From contig CAYZYO010000072.1 in assembly GCA_964482585.1 (NCBI GenBank), forward strand, positions 1-12,929: DNA of 12,929 nt, in the 5' to 3' direction. This document shows positions 1 through 7,537 of the stretch, one piece after another. Both the position numbers and the translations under genes were made by a program. Under the pieces are notes generated by a model. The model was not told where the DNA came from. It ran no database searches and worked only from the letters and a program-made list of their open reading frames with translations. Position 1 is the stretch's first letter, and every line of letters starts with the position of its first letter. The stretch comes from CAYZYO01 sp964482585 (GTDB taxonomy: Bacteria; Bacillota; Syntrophomonadia; Syntrophomonadales; Syntrophomonadaceae).

Positions 1-167
1 ATGCTTTTATGGAACGAAAATATGGTTGCATGGTAAGCTTGAATGGAGAACATATAATAACTGTTGATATAAAGAATGCAATTGAGGAAATTAAAAAGGT
101 GAATCCTAATGGAGATCTGGTAAGAGCGGCGAGAGCTGTTGGTATTAGTCTGGGAGATAGACTGTAA
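1..167 (+). CDS. 6-phosphofructokinase, C-terminal end (partial)
   Basis: The 5' end lies outside the window. Reading from base 3, the last 54 codons end in TAA at 165-167. The visible residues include YGCMVSLNG, a DIKNAIEEIKKVNPNGDLV segment and the ending ARAVGISLGDRL. This fits the C-terminus of the PfkA superfamily, where a G-(K/R)-MV-x-L-x-G strand is followed by an acidic helix and a K-x-V-(D/N)-P turn. The longer ending with a GIS-x-GD motif is more like the PPi-dependent or mixed-substrate (group III) branch than the short Bacillus-type ATP enzyme; that is inference from memory of the family. The enzyme phosphorylates fructose 6-phosphate in glycolysis. The phosphoryl donor cannot be decided because the active site is not in the window. 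The next gene starts 74 bases downstream on the same strand, so co-transcription is possible. Confidence 0.72.
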   Translation, partial: AFMERKYGCMVSLNGEHIITVDIKNAIEEIKKVNPNGDLVRAARAVGISLGDRL

Positions 168-241
168 ATTCTAATGAGAAGCAGATTATTTATAATATAG
201 GTTAGCTCTATTATATATTAAATGGGAGTGGTAGATTTGGG

Positions 242-1087
242 GTGAAAAGAGTAGCAGTACTTGGAGCTGGTTTAATGGGGGCTGGTATAGCGCAGGTATT
301 TGCCCAGGGAGGCTTTGGAGTAGTTTTAAGAGATCTACAAATGGTACTGGTTAATGACGGGATTAAAACTATTGAAAACAACCTCAATAAAATGATTAAT
401 AAAGGACTGCTGACACTAGAAGAGAAAGAAGTTATTTTAAATAGGATTCAAGGTTCTACTGATCTTGCAGAACTTCAAGATGTAGATTTGGTAGTTGAAT
501 CGGTAGTTGAGAATATAGCGGTCAAAAGACAAATATTTGCAGAGTTGGATAATATCTGTGCTGAACATACGATTCTGGCAACCAACACTACAACACTTTC
601 GATAACCGAAATAGCATCATCAACTAAGAGGAAAGACAGGGTTTTAGGTATGCATTTTTTTAATCCGGTTCCTAGTATGCAGTTAGTTGAATTAGTGAAA
701 GGTATAGAGACTTCAGATTACACTATTAATATTGCTAAAGATTATGTAGAAAAGATCGGCAAACATGGAGTAGTAGTACAAAGAGAAAGTCCAGGATTCA
801 TTGTAAACAGAATTTTGGCTCCATATCTTAATGAAGCTATTTTTGTATATGCAGAGGGAGTTGCAGATAAAAAGGACATAGATACTGCCATGAAGTATGG
901 CGCAGGTATGCCTTTAGGGCCATTAGAACTGGCTGATATTATCGGATTAGATATTTTGTATTCAATGGTAGTGGCTCTGTATGATGAATTTAGAGATAGT
1001 AAATATAGGCCCCATCCACTTTTTTCAACTATGCTGAGAGCAGGCTATTATGGGAAAAAGGCGGGTAAAGGTTTTTATGAATATTAA
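242..1087 (+). CDS. hbd: 3-hydroxybutyryl-CoA dehydrogenase (3-hydroxyacyl-CoA dehydrogenase family)
   Basis: This 281-residue cytosolic enzyme should interconvert acetoacetyl-CoA and 3-hydroxybutyryl-CoA with NAD(P)H, as in clostridial butyrate formation or beta-oxidation. The N-terminal Rossmann domain has GAGLMGAGIA (residues 8-17). HFFNP (138-142) carries the catalytic His138, and Glu150 in LVELVKG is its partner. The C-terminal dimerisation domain starts at SPGFIVNR (183-190) and contains GPLELAD and the terminal GKGFYEY. The length matches the clostridial Hbd family (about 280). At the place of the family's NTSSLSIT the sequence reads NTTTLSIT, so the conserved active-site Ser appears to be Thr117. 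The start is GTG at 242, with GGGAGTGG at 223-230 as the probable ribosome binding site; no better start is visible. No crotonase, thiolase or acyl-CoA dehydrogenase gene is next to it, so the pathway direction is not shown by context. PaaH-type enzymes cannot be told apart from Hbd here. Confidence 0.9.
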   Translation: MKRVAVLGAGLMGAGIAQVFAQGGFGVVLRDLQMVLVNDGIKTIENNLNKMINKGLLTLEEKEVILNRIQGSTDLAELQDVDLVVESVVENIAVKRQIFAELDNICAEHTILATNTTTLSITEIASSTKRKDRVLGMHFFNPVPSMQLVELVKGIETSDYTINIAKDYVEKIGKHGVVVQRESPGFIVNRILAPYLNEAIFVYAEGVADKKDIDTAMKYGAGMPLGPLELADIIGLDILYSMVVALYDEFRDSKYRPHPLFSTMLRAGYYGKKAGKGFYEY

Positions 1088-1382
1088 AATTGCTTCCACG
1101 GCAAAACCCTGATTCTTATGTCGATAGAGGCGACTTTAGTCTCCGGTCGGCGTGTTTCTTTGACAATGTTGTATACTGACTGGATCAACAATTTTAATAT
1201 TAATTTCCTAAGGGGAACAAAAATTATAATAAGTGAGAATTTTGTATAATAACTATTTTATATAATTAGAGTTCTGGCACCTGTAAGGAAACTTCAGTCT
1301 CCGGTTCAATTATCATACAAAGTATCATGGTAAAAGTCTTTACTTATGCAAAATTCCCAGGTAATGATGGAGGAGTATAAAT
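1088..1382 (+). other. Intergenic region with two small hairpins; no known RNA recognised
   Basis: This 295-base gap separates hbd from the PH-domain gene. It has no plausible coding frame. It contains two copies of a hairpin motif (1129-1147 and 1287-1305), an AAAATT/AATTTT inverted repeat around 1220-1242, and TATAAT-like hexamers at 1245-1250 and 1261-1266 without convincing -35 boxes. No clear intrinsic terminator for hbd was seen. The ribosome binding site of the next gene, GGAGGAG, is at 1369-1375. The region could be a leader RNA of the trk-containing operon, but I could not match it to a known riboswitch. Confidence 0.4.
1129..1305 (+). repeat. Pair of conserved hairpins, ACTTYAGTCTCCGGT
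   Basis: Two copies of the 15-mer ACTTYAGTCTCCGGT lie at 1133-1147 and 1291-1305, 158 bases apart, with one mismatch. Each is the 3' half of a short hairpin: GGCGAC-TTTA-GTCTCC at 1129-1144 and GGAAAC-TTCA-GTCTCC at 1287-1302. The 3' strand (GTCTCCGG) is invariant while the 5' strand and loop vary, and each stem keeps five of six pairs. Neither copy is followed by a proper T-run, so they are not simple terminators. Confidence 0.45.
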
Positions 1383-2210
1383 ATGAAATATTATCCAAGG
1401 AAATCTTATGGTATTCTATTTGGTCTTATTATGGGTGTTTTAGTATTTGGTTTCTGTTTATGGGGTATCGGTTATTCGCTCGGGGAAGATGATGAGGTTT
1501 TAAAAGTAATGTTATTTATTCCGGCCTACTTTTTTTTAGGAATATATATTATTGTATTACTCGGTTCGCTAAACCTCAGCTACAGGATAAATGAAAACAA
1601 TCTTATTATAAAGTGGGGAATAATGAGCATAAAAATACCGTGGGATAAAATAGATAGTGTGGTCAAAGTAAAGGGCAGGACTAATCTGTTTTCAATTCTG
1701 GGTGTCAGTTGGCCGGGATACATAGTCGGACTCTATACTGCCAAAGGCTTAGGTCCAGTACGAATCTACGGCACCCGGATAAAGGAAGGCTTTATTTATC
1801 TTAAGACTGGGAAAGGGTACTTCGGTATAACCCCAGAGGATAATGAAATTATCGATATTATTGCCAGTAAGGCCGGCAAATCTGTTGAAACGGTTGATAT
1901 GCAAGAAATTCCTGAAGAAATAAAAGGTACGAGTATGCAGGAAGATAATTTCTATAGAATTCTATTAGCTTTAAACATCATTTTTCTGCTGGTTTTTTCA
2001 CTATACCTGGCTTTTTTCTTTCCGGGGTCCGGTGCTCCAAGGTTCATCATCTTATTATTGGTTCTGGCAATAGCTCTTTTCTTCTTTAATATAGGAAATG
2101 CCGGAAGGTTATTTCAATTTAGTTCCCAGGGGGGATATATTTTATTGGTAATTGGCATTGCGGTCACCGGTATTTTTCTGATATTATCTCTGTCAGAAAT
2201 AAGTTTATAG
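1383..2210 (+). CDS. Membrane protein with bacterial PH domain
   Basis: The product is a 275-residue integral membrane protein. Two hydrophobic segments (about 9-31 and 44-62) come first. A soluble bacterial pleckstrin-homology-like domain (about 65-165) follows, with the pattern YRINENNLIIKWG, then IPWDKIDSV, then GLGPVRIYGTR and GFIYLKTGKGYFGITPED. Three more hydrophobic segments (about 192-212, 219-238, 250-271) end the protein. The PH-like part resembles the bPH_5 type found in many Firmicutes membrane proteins of unknown role. The ATG at 1383 has GGAGGAG seven bases upstream. It is the first gene of a same-strand run that leads into trkA and trkH, 61 bases before the next gene, so a role in membrane or ion homeostasis is a context-based guess only. 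No catalytic residues are apparent. Confidence 0.72.
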   Translation: MKYYPRKSYGILFGLIMGVLVFGFCLWGIGYSLGEDDEVLKVMLFIPAYFFLGIYIIVLLGSLNLSYRINENNLIIKWGIMSIKIPWDKIDSVVKVKGRTNLFSILGVSWPGYIVGLYTAKGLGPVRIYGTRIKEGFIYLKTGKGYFGITPEDNEIIDIIASKAGKSVETVDMQEIPEEIKGTSMQEDNFYRILLALNIIFLLVFSLYLAFFFPGSGAPRFIILLLVLAIALFFFNIGNAGRLFQFSSQGGYILLVIGIAVTGIFLILSLSEISL

Positions 2211-2271
2211 ATCATTAATAATGATGAATTTTTATATAAATAATATAAATCATTGGGAAAGGATAATTGTT

Positions 2272-3336
2272 ATGCAACTCGGAATAATTGGTATGCCTTT
2301 AACCGGAAAAACTACAGTATTTGAATTGCTAACTGATAACAAGAGTACCCCTCATAAATCAGGGAAAATTAATACAGCAATGGCGAAGATTCCTGATAAA
2401 AGAATTGATTATTTATCAGGTTTATATAAACCTAAAAAGACTATATATGCCCAATTAGAAATTGTAGATATTCCCGGTTTAGTTCCAGGTGCTGAAAAGG
2501 CCACGATTATGTTTTTAGATGCAGTTCGTAAAGCAGATGCATTATTACAGGTGGTACGGGTATTTAAAGAACCATCAGTGCCGGTATTTGATAATGAAAT
2601 AGACCCGGTAAAAGACATAGAATATATAAACTATGAACTGCTAATGGCTGATTTAGATTTAATCGAAAAGCGTATAGAGCGTATAAACAGTAATAAAAAG
2701 AGAAATCAGATGTTAAAAGAGCTTAAATTATTAGAAAAGCTAAAAGATACACTGGAAGATGAAAAACCCTTATCTGCGGTTGAACTTGACCCGGAAGAAA
2801 AAGAAATAATGGCTACTTATCAATTCCTTACTATTAAGCCAATGTTATTATGCCTGAATGTTTCGGAAGATGAATTATTAAAAATGGATTATTTTAAGAA
2901 AAATGAAACCGCAATTTATGCTAAGGAACATAATCTGCCACTTATTGAAATATCGGCAAACCTGGAAAGGGAAATTTTTGAATTAGAGGCCGAAGAAAAA
3001 GATACCTTTATGAATGAATTGGGAATAGAAGAAGCAGGAATAGTAAAAATTTCCAGGACTATGTACAGAACCCTGGGGCTCGTATCCTTTTTTACGGTTG
3101 GAGAAGATGAAGTGAAGGCCTGGACGGTTAAAGAAGGGACACCAGCTAGACAAGCGGCTGGAAAAATACATTCAGATATAGAAAGGGGTTTTATAAGAGC
3201 AGAAGTAGTCGATTATAATGATTTAAAAGAATTTAAAAACATGAATACAATAAAAGAAAAAGGGTTTTTTAGATTAGAAGGAAAAGAATATATAGTAAAA
3301 GACGGGGATATTATTCATTTTAGATTTAATGTTTAG
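2272..3336 (+). CDS. Divergent YchF/OLA1-like P-loop NTPase with TGS-like C-terminal domain
   Basis: This 354-residue protein is a cytosolic Obg-superfamily nucleotide hydrolase. It has a P-loop GMPLTGKTT (7-15), the switch motif DIPGL (66-70) and NVSE (196-199) where classical GTPases have NKxD. NxxE is the signature of the YchF/OLA1 branch, which prefers ATP. A predicted helical insertion lies at about 125-180. The C-terminal domain (267-354) follows YchF closely: LGLVSFFTVGEDEVKAW, IERGFIRAEV and the ending HFRFNV. Oddities are the P-loop (YchF has GLPNVGKST) and the segment after DIPGLVPGA, which lacks the GEGLGN loop of YchF, so this is probably a paralogue and not the housekeeping YchF. 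I chose ATG 2272 because GGGAAAGGA precedes it and the protein then begins directly with the first beta strand; the in-frame ATG at 2221 has no ribosome binding site. The next gene follows after 12 bases. Confidence 0.85.
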   Translation: MQLGIIGMPLTGKTTVFELLTDNKSTPHKSGKINTAMAKIPDKRIDYLSGLYKPKKTIYAQLEIVDIPGLVPGAEKATIMFLDAVRKADALLQVVRVFKEPSVPVFDNEIDPVKDIEYINYELLMADLDLIEKRIERINSNKKRNQMLKELKLLEKLKDTLEDEKPLSAVELDPEEKEIMATYQFLTIKPMLLCLNVSEDELLKMDYFKKNETAIYAKEHNLPLIEISANLEREIFELEAEEKDTFMNELGIEEAGIVKISRTMYRTLGLVSFFTVGEDEVKAWTVKEGTPARQAAGKIHSDIERGFIRAEVVDYNDLKEFKNMNTIKEKGFFRLEGKEYIVKDGDIIHFRFNV

Positions 3337-3348
3337 GTGGTTAAGCAG

Positions 3349-4701
3349 ATGAAATCTATAATTATAGGAGCAGGTAAAGTAGGATTTAGTATAGCCCAAA
3401 TGCTCTCAGTCGAAGAACACGATGTAGTAATTATTGAACAGGACGAGGAAAGATATGAGGTAATTGAAGAGTTATTAGATGTGCAGGTGATTAAAGGGAG
3501 TGGTGCCTCTTCCTCTGTTCTTGAAGCTGCAGGTATAAGAACAGCTGATATGGTTGTTGCTGTTACCGAGATAGACGAACTTAACATGATTGCATGTCTC
3601 TTAGCCAAACAATATGGAATAAAAACTACTATTGCCAGGGTAAGAAACCCCGAATATATTGAAACTCCTCATTTTTCTCCAGAGGCACTGTTGGGGATTG
3701 ATCTTATAATTAACCCGGAACGGGTTACTGCACAGGAGATTACAAAAATTATTACTAACCCTGAAGCCTTAAATGTAGAGTATTATGCTGATGGCAGGGT
3801 TAAACTCTTAGAACTTTATGTTCATGAAAAATCGCCTGTTGCCGGAATGAAATTAAAACTTTTGAATACTTCTAAGTATGTAGTCGTATCAATAAAGCGT
3901 AAACATAAAATGATAGTGCCTTCAGGTGAAGACCTGATAAACGCCGGTGATCATATTTATGTTATGGCCAACACCAGAGATATGCCAGATGTTCTAAAAG
4001 CACTAGGTATATACAGAAAGACTATTGAGAATATTACTATTTTGGGAGCCGGTCGTATTGGTTGGTATATAGCTTATATCATTGAAAAGGAAAAAATACC
4101 GGTTAATGTAAAGATAATAGAAAAAAACTTTAAAAAAGCCAGGGCTATATCCGGTAAACTAAAAAAGGCCCTGGTTATTAATGGTGACGGCAGCAATCTT
4201 GACTTACTTGAAGCTGAAAACGTGGGGCAATCAGATTTGTTTATAGCAGTTACCGATGATGATAAAATCAATCTTTTGTCATCTCTTATAGCTAAAAATT
4301 TAGGTGTGCGCAAGACTATATCTAAAATAAAGAGATCAGATGTAATGCCTTTAGTAGAACAAATCGGAATTGATAAGGTCTTTAGTCCGCGTATTCTAAC
4401 GGCAGGAGCAATATTAAAATATATACGCCAGGGTGACATTATTTCAGTAACTGTCTTAAGTGAAGACAGTTCGGAAATGATTGAATTGGTAGCCCAGCCT
4501 AAGGCTATTGCGGTAGACAAAAAGCTAAAGAATATAAAGTTTCCTAGTGGTGCAGTAATTGGAGCTATAGTACGTAATGAAAAAGTGATTATACCGAGTG
4601 GAGATGATGTTATTAAGGCCTTTGATCACCTGATGGTTTTCTCTCTTCCTAAAAGTATCAGTAAAATGGAAAAACTATTTATCAACGGAGGAAAACGGTG
4701 A
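3349..4701 (+). CDS. trkA: Trk potassium uptake system, peripheral NAD-binding subunit TrkA
   Basis: This 450-residue cytoplasmic protein has the full TrkA layout of two RCK units in tandem. RCK_N 1 carries GAGKVG (7-12) with the adenosine-ribose-binding Glu30; RCK_C 1 is at about 140-220. RCK_N 2 carries GAGRIG (233-238) with acidic Glu258; RCK_C 2 is at about 365-445. As a ring below the TrkH channel, such subunits gate potassium flux in response to nucleotides. In several Firmicutes RCK_C domains also bind cyclic di-AMP, which is family knowledge and not visible here. The ATG at 3349 is preferred because AGGTGG sits eight bases before it; a GTG at 3337 directly after the upstream stop lacks a ribosome binding site. 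The stop codon overlaps the start of trkH by four bases, indicating translational coupling. Confidence 0.94.
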   Translation: MKSIIIGAGKVGFSIAQMLSVEEHDVVIIEQDEERYEVIEELLDVQVIKGSGASSSVLEAAGIRTADMVVAVTEIDELNMIACLLAKQYGIKTTIARVRNPEYIETPHFSPEALLGIDLIINPERVTAQEITKIITNPEALNVEYYADGRVKLLELYVHEKSPVAGMKLKLLNTSKYVVVSIKRKHKMIVPSGEDLINAGDHIYVMANTRDMPDVLKALGIYRKTIENITILGAGRIGWYIAYIIEKEKIPVNVKIIEKNFKKARAISGKLKKALVINGDGSNLDLLEAENVGQSDLFIAVTDDDKINLLSSLIAKNLGVRKTISKIKRSDVMPLVEQIGIDKVFSPRILTAGAILKYIRQGDIISVTVLSEDSSEMIELVAQPKAIAVDKKLKNIKFPSGAVIGAIVRNEKVIIPSGDDVIKAFDHLMVFSLPKSISKMEKLFINGGKR

Positions 4702-6140
4702 TAAGACCAAATGTAGTAATAAACTATATAGGAAAAATAATAATTATCATTGGGATAGCTATGCTATCCTCGTTTTTTTGGGCTGTCTATTATGGAGAAG
4801 ATATTATCTGGAAAATGCTAATTGCATCCGGAATTACCATTTTCTTTGGACTCTTGATGAGTTTAATAGGTGGCAGTAATCATGAACTAAACTATCGAGA
4901 AGGTTTTGCAGTGGTTACCCTGGGATGGGTAACAGCATCTTTTTTTGGAACGTTACCTTTTATGTTAAGCGGTCATTTTGTATCATTTGCCGATGCGTTT
5001 TTTGAGACTGTTTCCGGTTTTACAACTACTGGTGCCACTATTCTAACTAATATTGAAGCACTTCCCAAGAGTCTTCTTTTCTGGAGAAGTCTGACCCAAT
5101 GGCTGGGCGGAATGGGAATAATGGCTTTATTCTTAGCTGTTATAAGTGGCATTGGATCCAGGGCCAATCAAGTTTTCCGGGCCGAAGTGCCGGGACCGGT
5201 TTCTGACAAAATCAGTCCCCGAGTAAAAGAGACTGCTAGAATCTTATGGTTGACTTATGTTATTTTGAGTATTATTTTACTAATTCTACTTTACGTATTA
5301 GGGATGAATCTTTTCGATTCTTTTTGCCATACCTTTAGCACTATGGCTACTGGTGGATTTTCAACTAAAAATGATAGTATCGCTTATTATAATTCATTAA
5401 TACAGTGGACTATTATTATATTCATGTTTATTGCTGGAACAAATTTTTCCCTGCACTACCTGGCTTATAAAAATCATAGTTTAAAAAGCTATTTCAAAAA
5501 CCGGGAATTTATATTATACAGCTTAATAATCATTGTTGGCTCAGGTCTTGCATTACTAGGTTTAAACGAAATACCTGTCTTAGAAGAAAAACTGCGGACC
5601 AGTCTTTTTCAGATAATATCAATATTAACAACTACCGGCTATGCAACTGCTGATTACACTAAATGGGCACCGGTTGGACAGGGAATAATCCTGGTGCTTA
5701 TGTTTATTGGAGGGTGTGCCGGTTCCACAGCAGGGGGTATGAAAGTAGGCCGGTATTTAATAATGCTGGGGCGGGTAAAAATTGAAATAAAAAAAATGAT
5801 TCATCCCAAGGCTCTAATTCCGGTTCGATTTGGTGATCGTATTTTAAGCGACGGATTAGTCATTAATGTACTGCAGTTTTTCTTTATATATATTTTTCTT
5901 ATAATAATAGGAATAGTTATTATGAGTATTCTTGGGCTAGATATTCTAAGCAGTTTTGCTGCAGTAGTATCATGTATTGGAAATGTTGGACCGGGATTTG
6001 GCTCAGTTGGGCCAACCCAGAACTATGCCTTTGTACCAGATGCCGGTAAATATGTTTTAAGTGTATTAATGCTTTTGGGCAGGTTAGAAATATATCCGAT
6101 TCTAGTGCTGTTGTTTGTTGAGTATTGGAAGAAACAGTAA
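4698..6140 (+). CDS. trkH: Trk potassium uptake system, membrane channel subunit TrkH
   Basis: This 480-residue polytopic membrane protein moves potassium ions into the cell together with TrkA. All four pore loops are recognisable: TTTGATI (109-115), MATGGFST (216-223), TTTGYATADY (311-320) and GNVGPGFGSVGP (428-439). The selectivity-filter glycines are present in each. GGMKVGRYLIMLGRVKIEIK (346-365) and the following HPKALIPVRFGD are the cytosolic linker typical of TrkH rather than the shorter KtrB. The start is GTG at 4698, with GGAGG at 4686-4690, in a GTGA overlap with the trkA stop. It is the last gene of the run beginning at 1383, closed by a terminator at 6237-6270. Confidence 0.95.
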   Translation: MIRPNVVINYIGKIIIIIGIAMLSSFFWAVYYGEDIIWKMLIASGITIFFGLLMSLIGGSNHELNYREGFAVVTLGWVTASFFGTLPFMLSGHFVSFADAFFETVSGFTTTGATILTNIEALPKSLLFWRSLTQWLGGMGIMALFLAVISGIGSRANQVFRAEVPGPVSDKISPRVKETARILWLTYVILSIILLILLYVLGMNLFDSFCHTFSTMATGGFSTKNDSIAYYNSLIQWTIIIFMFIAGTNFSLHYLAYKNHSLKSYFKNREFILYSLIIIVGSGLALLGLNEIPVLEEKLRTSLFQIISILTTTGYATADYTKWAPVGQGIILVLMFIGGCAGSTAGGMKVGRYLIMLGRVKIEIKKMIHPKALIPVRFGDRILSDGLVINVLQFFFIYIFLIIIGIVIMSILGLDILSSFAAVVSCIGNVGPGFGSVGPTQNYAFVPDAGKYVLSVLMLLGRLEIYPILVLLFVEYWKKQ

Positions 6141-6236
6141 CAGGTGATTCTATTACCTGGTACCAATAACCGGCTAATGATAAAAATTTAATTATGCTAA
6201 ATTGCACATAAAAGTACATAGATAAATGCTCCGTAG

Positions 6237-6270
6237 ATAGCTGCTGTTTGTATAGCAGCTATTTTTAGTT
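6237..6270 (+). terminator. Rho-independent terminator after trkH
   Basis: ATAGCTGCT (6237-6245) pairs perfectly with AGCAGCTAT (6254-6262) across an eight-base loop, followed by TTTTAGTTT. A second, smaller stem (CAGGTGA/TTACCTG, 6141-6159) directly follows the trkH stop codon but has no T-run. Confidence 0.85.
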
Positions 6271-6292
6271 TATAAAACCCCTATACTTTTGC

Positions 6293-6320
6293 ACCGAGTA
6301 TTTTGTTTATTCATATTATG
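6293..6320 (+). promoter_or_regulatory. Candidate mother-cell sporulation (sigma-K-like) promoter
   Basis: AC at 6293-6294, 17 bases, then CATATTATG at 6312-6320 matches the Bacillus sigma-K pattern AC-N16/17-CATANNNTA in all but the last base. It would start transcription about 20 bases before the ATG of the ATP-grasp gene and just ahead of its ribosome binding site. This fits the coat-associated YheCD family, but the match is short, no good sigma-A promoter competes with it, and AT-rich DNA gives chance hits. Confidence 0.28.
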
Positions 6321-6347
6321 TATAAATTTAATCGAAGGAGCTCTTAG

Positions 6348-7523
6348 ATGTTCATTAATAATTATCAAAGTATTACTGAAACTGAAACAGGCGATAATGA
6401 TTATTCCCCAGGAGAACAAGAATGTATGAAGCCGGTTGTAGGAGTATTAACTACTAGAAGCAGCAAATCTAACAAACCATATCCCTCAGGTAAAAAGGCC
6501 CGCTTATTTAAGGAATTGATTTATTATGGAAATCAAAAGAACATTTTTATTTTCTTTTTTGCCAGTGAAGGGATTAATTGGAAAGAAAAAACCATTGAGG
6601 GCTATACCTATGGAGAAAATAAAAAATGGCAGTCCGGGGTTTATCCTTTTCCCGATATAGTTTATAACCGCATTTTAAACCGGCAAATTGAAGAAAAAAA
6701 AGCAATAAAGTTAATAATAAAACGTTTTACCAGTGATAAAAACATCTGTTTTTTTAATACTAGATTTCTGGATAAATGGGAGGTCCATAAGGCTATAAGT
6801 AATTCACCGGAAGGGCAGCAGTTTTTGCCGGAAACGGTTTTATTAAGTCGCAGAAAACTAAAAGATTTTACTACAAGGTATAGAGAATTATTCTTAAAAC
6901 CCAGAAGAGGCTATAGAGGAAAGGGGGTAATAAAGCTAAAACATTTTTCTGGAAACGTGTTTCAATATGCTTGTGCAGGGTTGCCAAGTATCAAATGGCA
7001 GAAATGTTCTTCATTTGATTTGTTATATAAACAAATAAAAAAAATTATCAAAGATGATAAAAGGTACATACTTCAGCAGGCAATAGACCTTTGTAAATAT
7101 GAAGGAAGGATCTTTGATATTAGAGCACAGGTGCAAAAAAACGGAAGAGGAATTTGGGCAATGACTGGTGCAGCAGTAAGGGTTGCCGAAAAGAATCGTT
7201 TTGTTACTCATATTTCCAATGGTGGTACTGCTGCATCTTATGAAAAGGTTATTGATGCGGTTTGTGCTAAATCTGATGAAATGAAGGCTGAGATTAATAG
7301 CCAATTAAGAAAAGTATGTGTACTTATACCATGGATACTGGAGAAAGAACTTGGTTTAACTCTGGCAGTTCTAACACTTGATATAGGTTTAGATTCTAAT
7401 GGAAAACTGTGGATCATTGAAGTTAATTCCAAACCGGGTAGTTTTGATGAGGATGACATCAGGATACAACACTTACAAAATCTAGTAGATTTCTTTATTT
7501 TTGCTGCCAGGAGTAATAATTAA
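6348..7523 (+). CDS. YheC/YheD-type ATP-grasp ligase
   Basis: The 391-residue protein matches the ATP-grasp family typified by Bacillus YheC and YheD, proteins associated with the spore coat. ATP-grasp enzymes activate a carboxylate as acyl phosphate and join it to an amine; the substrate here is unknown. The core begins at VGVLTTR (31-37). PDIVYNRI and FFNTRFLDKWEVHKA (about 102-149) are family hallmarks. FLKPRRGYRGKGV (182-194) gives the ATP-contacting Lys184 and glycine-rich loop; QQAIDL, FDIRAQVQKNGRG (256-268) and TLDIGLD-x-NGKLWIIEVNSKPG (343-364) supply the acidic and Asn metal ligands Asp345, Glu358 and Asn360. The catalytic set looks intact. ATG 6348 is chosen for AAGGAG seven bases upstream; ATG 6426 (before MKPVVGV) is a weaker alternative that removes an unconserved-looking, acidic 26-residue leader. 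It lies 14 bases from the amidoligase gene, as an operon. Confidence 0.85.
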   Translation: MFINNYQSITETETGDNDYSPGEQECMKPVVGVLTTRSSKSNKPYPSGKKARLFKELIYYGNQKNIFIFFFASEGINWKEKTIEGYTYGENKKWQSGVYPFPDIVYNRILNRQIEEKKAIKLIIKRFTSDKNICFFNTRFLDKWEVHKAISNSPEGQQFLPETVLLSRRKLKDFTTRYRELFLKPRRGYRGKGVIKLKHFSGNVFQYACAGLPSIKWQKCSSFDLLYKQIKKIIKDDKRYILQQAIDLCKYEGRIFDIRAQVQKNGRGIWAMTGAAVRVAEKNRFVTHISNGGTAASYEKVIDAVCAKSDEMKAEINSQLRKVCVLIPWILEKELGLTLAVLTLDIGLDSNGKLWIIEVNSKPGSFDEDDIRIQHLQNLVDFFIFAARSNN

Positions 7524-7537
7524 AGGACTGAGTTATA

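Noticed and set aside
168..241. TATAATATAG and CTATTATATA near 190-218 as a terminator or operator.
   Set aside because: The arms pair poorly, the stem would be all A and T, and no T-run follows.
1098..1150. A resemblance to cyclic-di-GMP-I or lysine riboswitches (GGCAAAACC, GATAGAGGCGAC, TCCGG).
   Set aside because: The conserved core segments and their order do not fit either family, and no matching downstream halves were found.
2221..2271. A 17-residue N-terminal extension of the YchF-like protein from ATG 2221.
   Set aside because: It has no ribosome binding site and the extension precedes the first strand of the P-loop fold; ATG 2272 has both signals.
3337..3348. A GTG start for TrkA directly after the upstream stop codon.
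   Set aside because: ATG 3349 has AGGTGG at the right distance and starts at the Rossmann strand.
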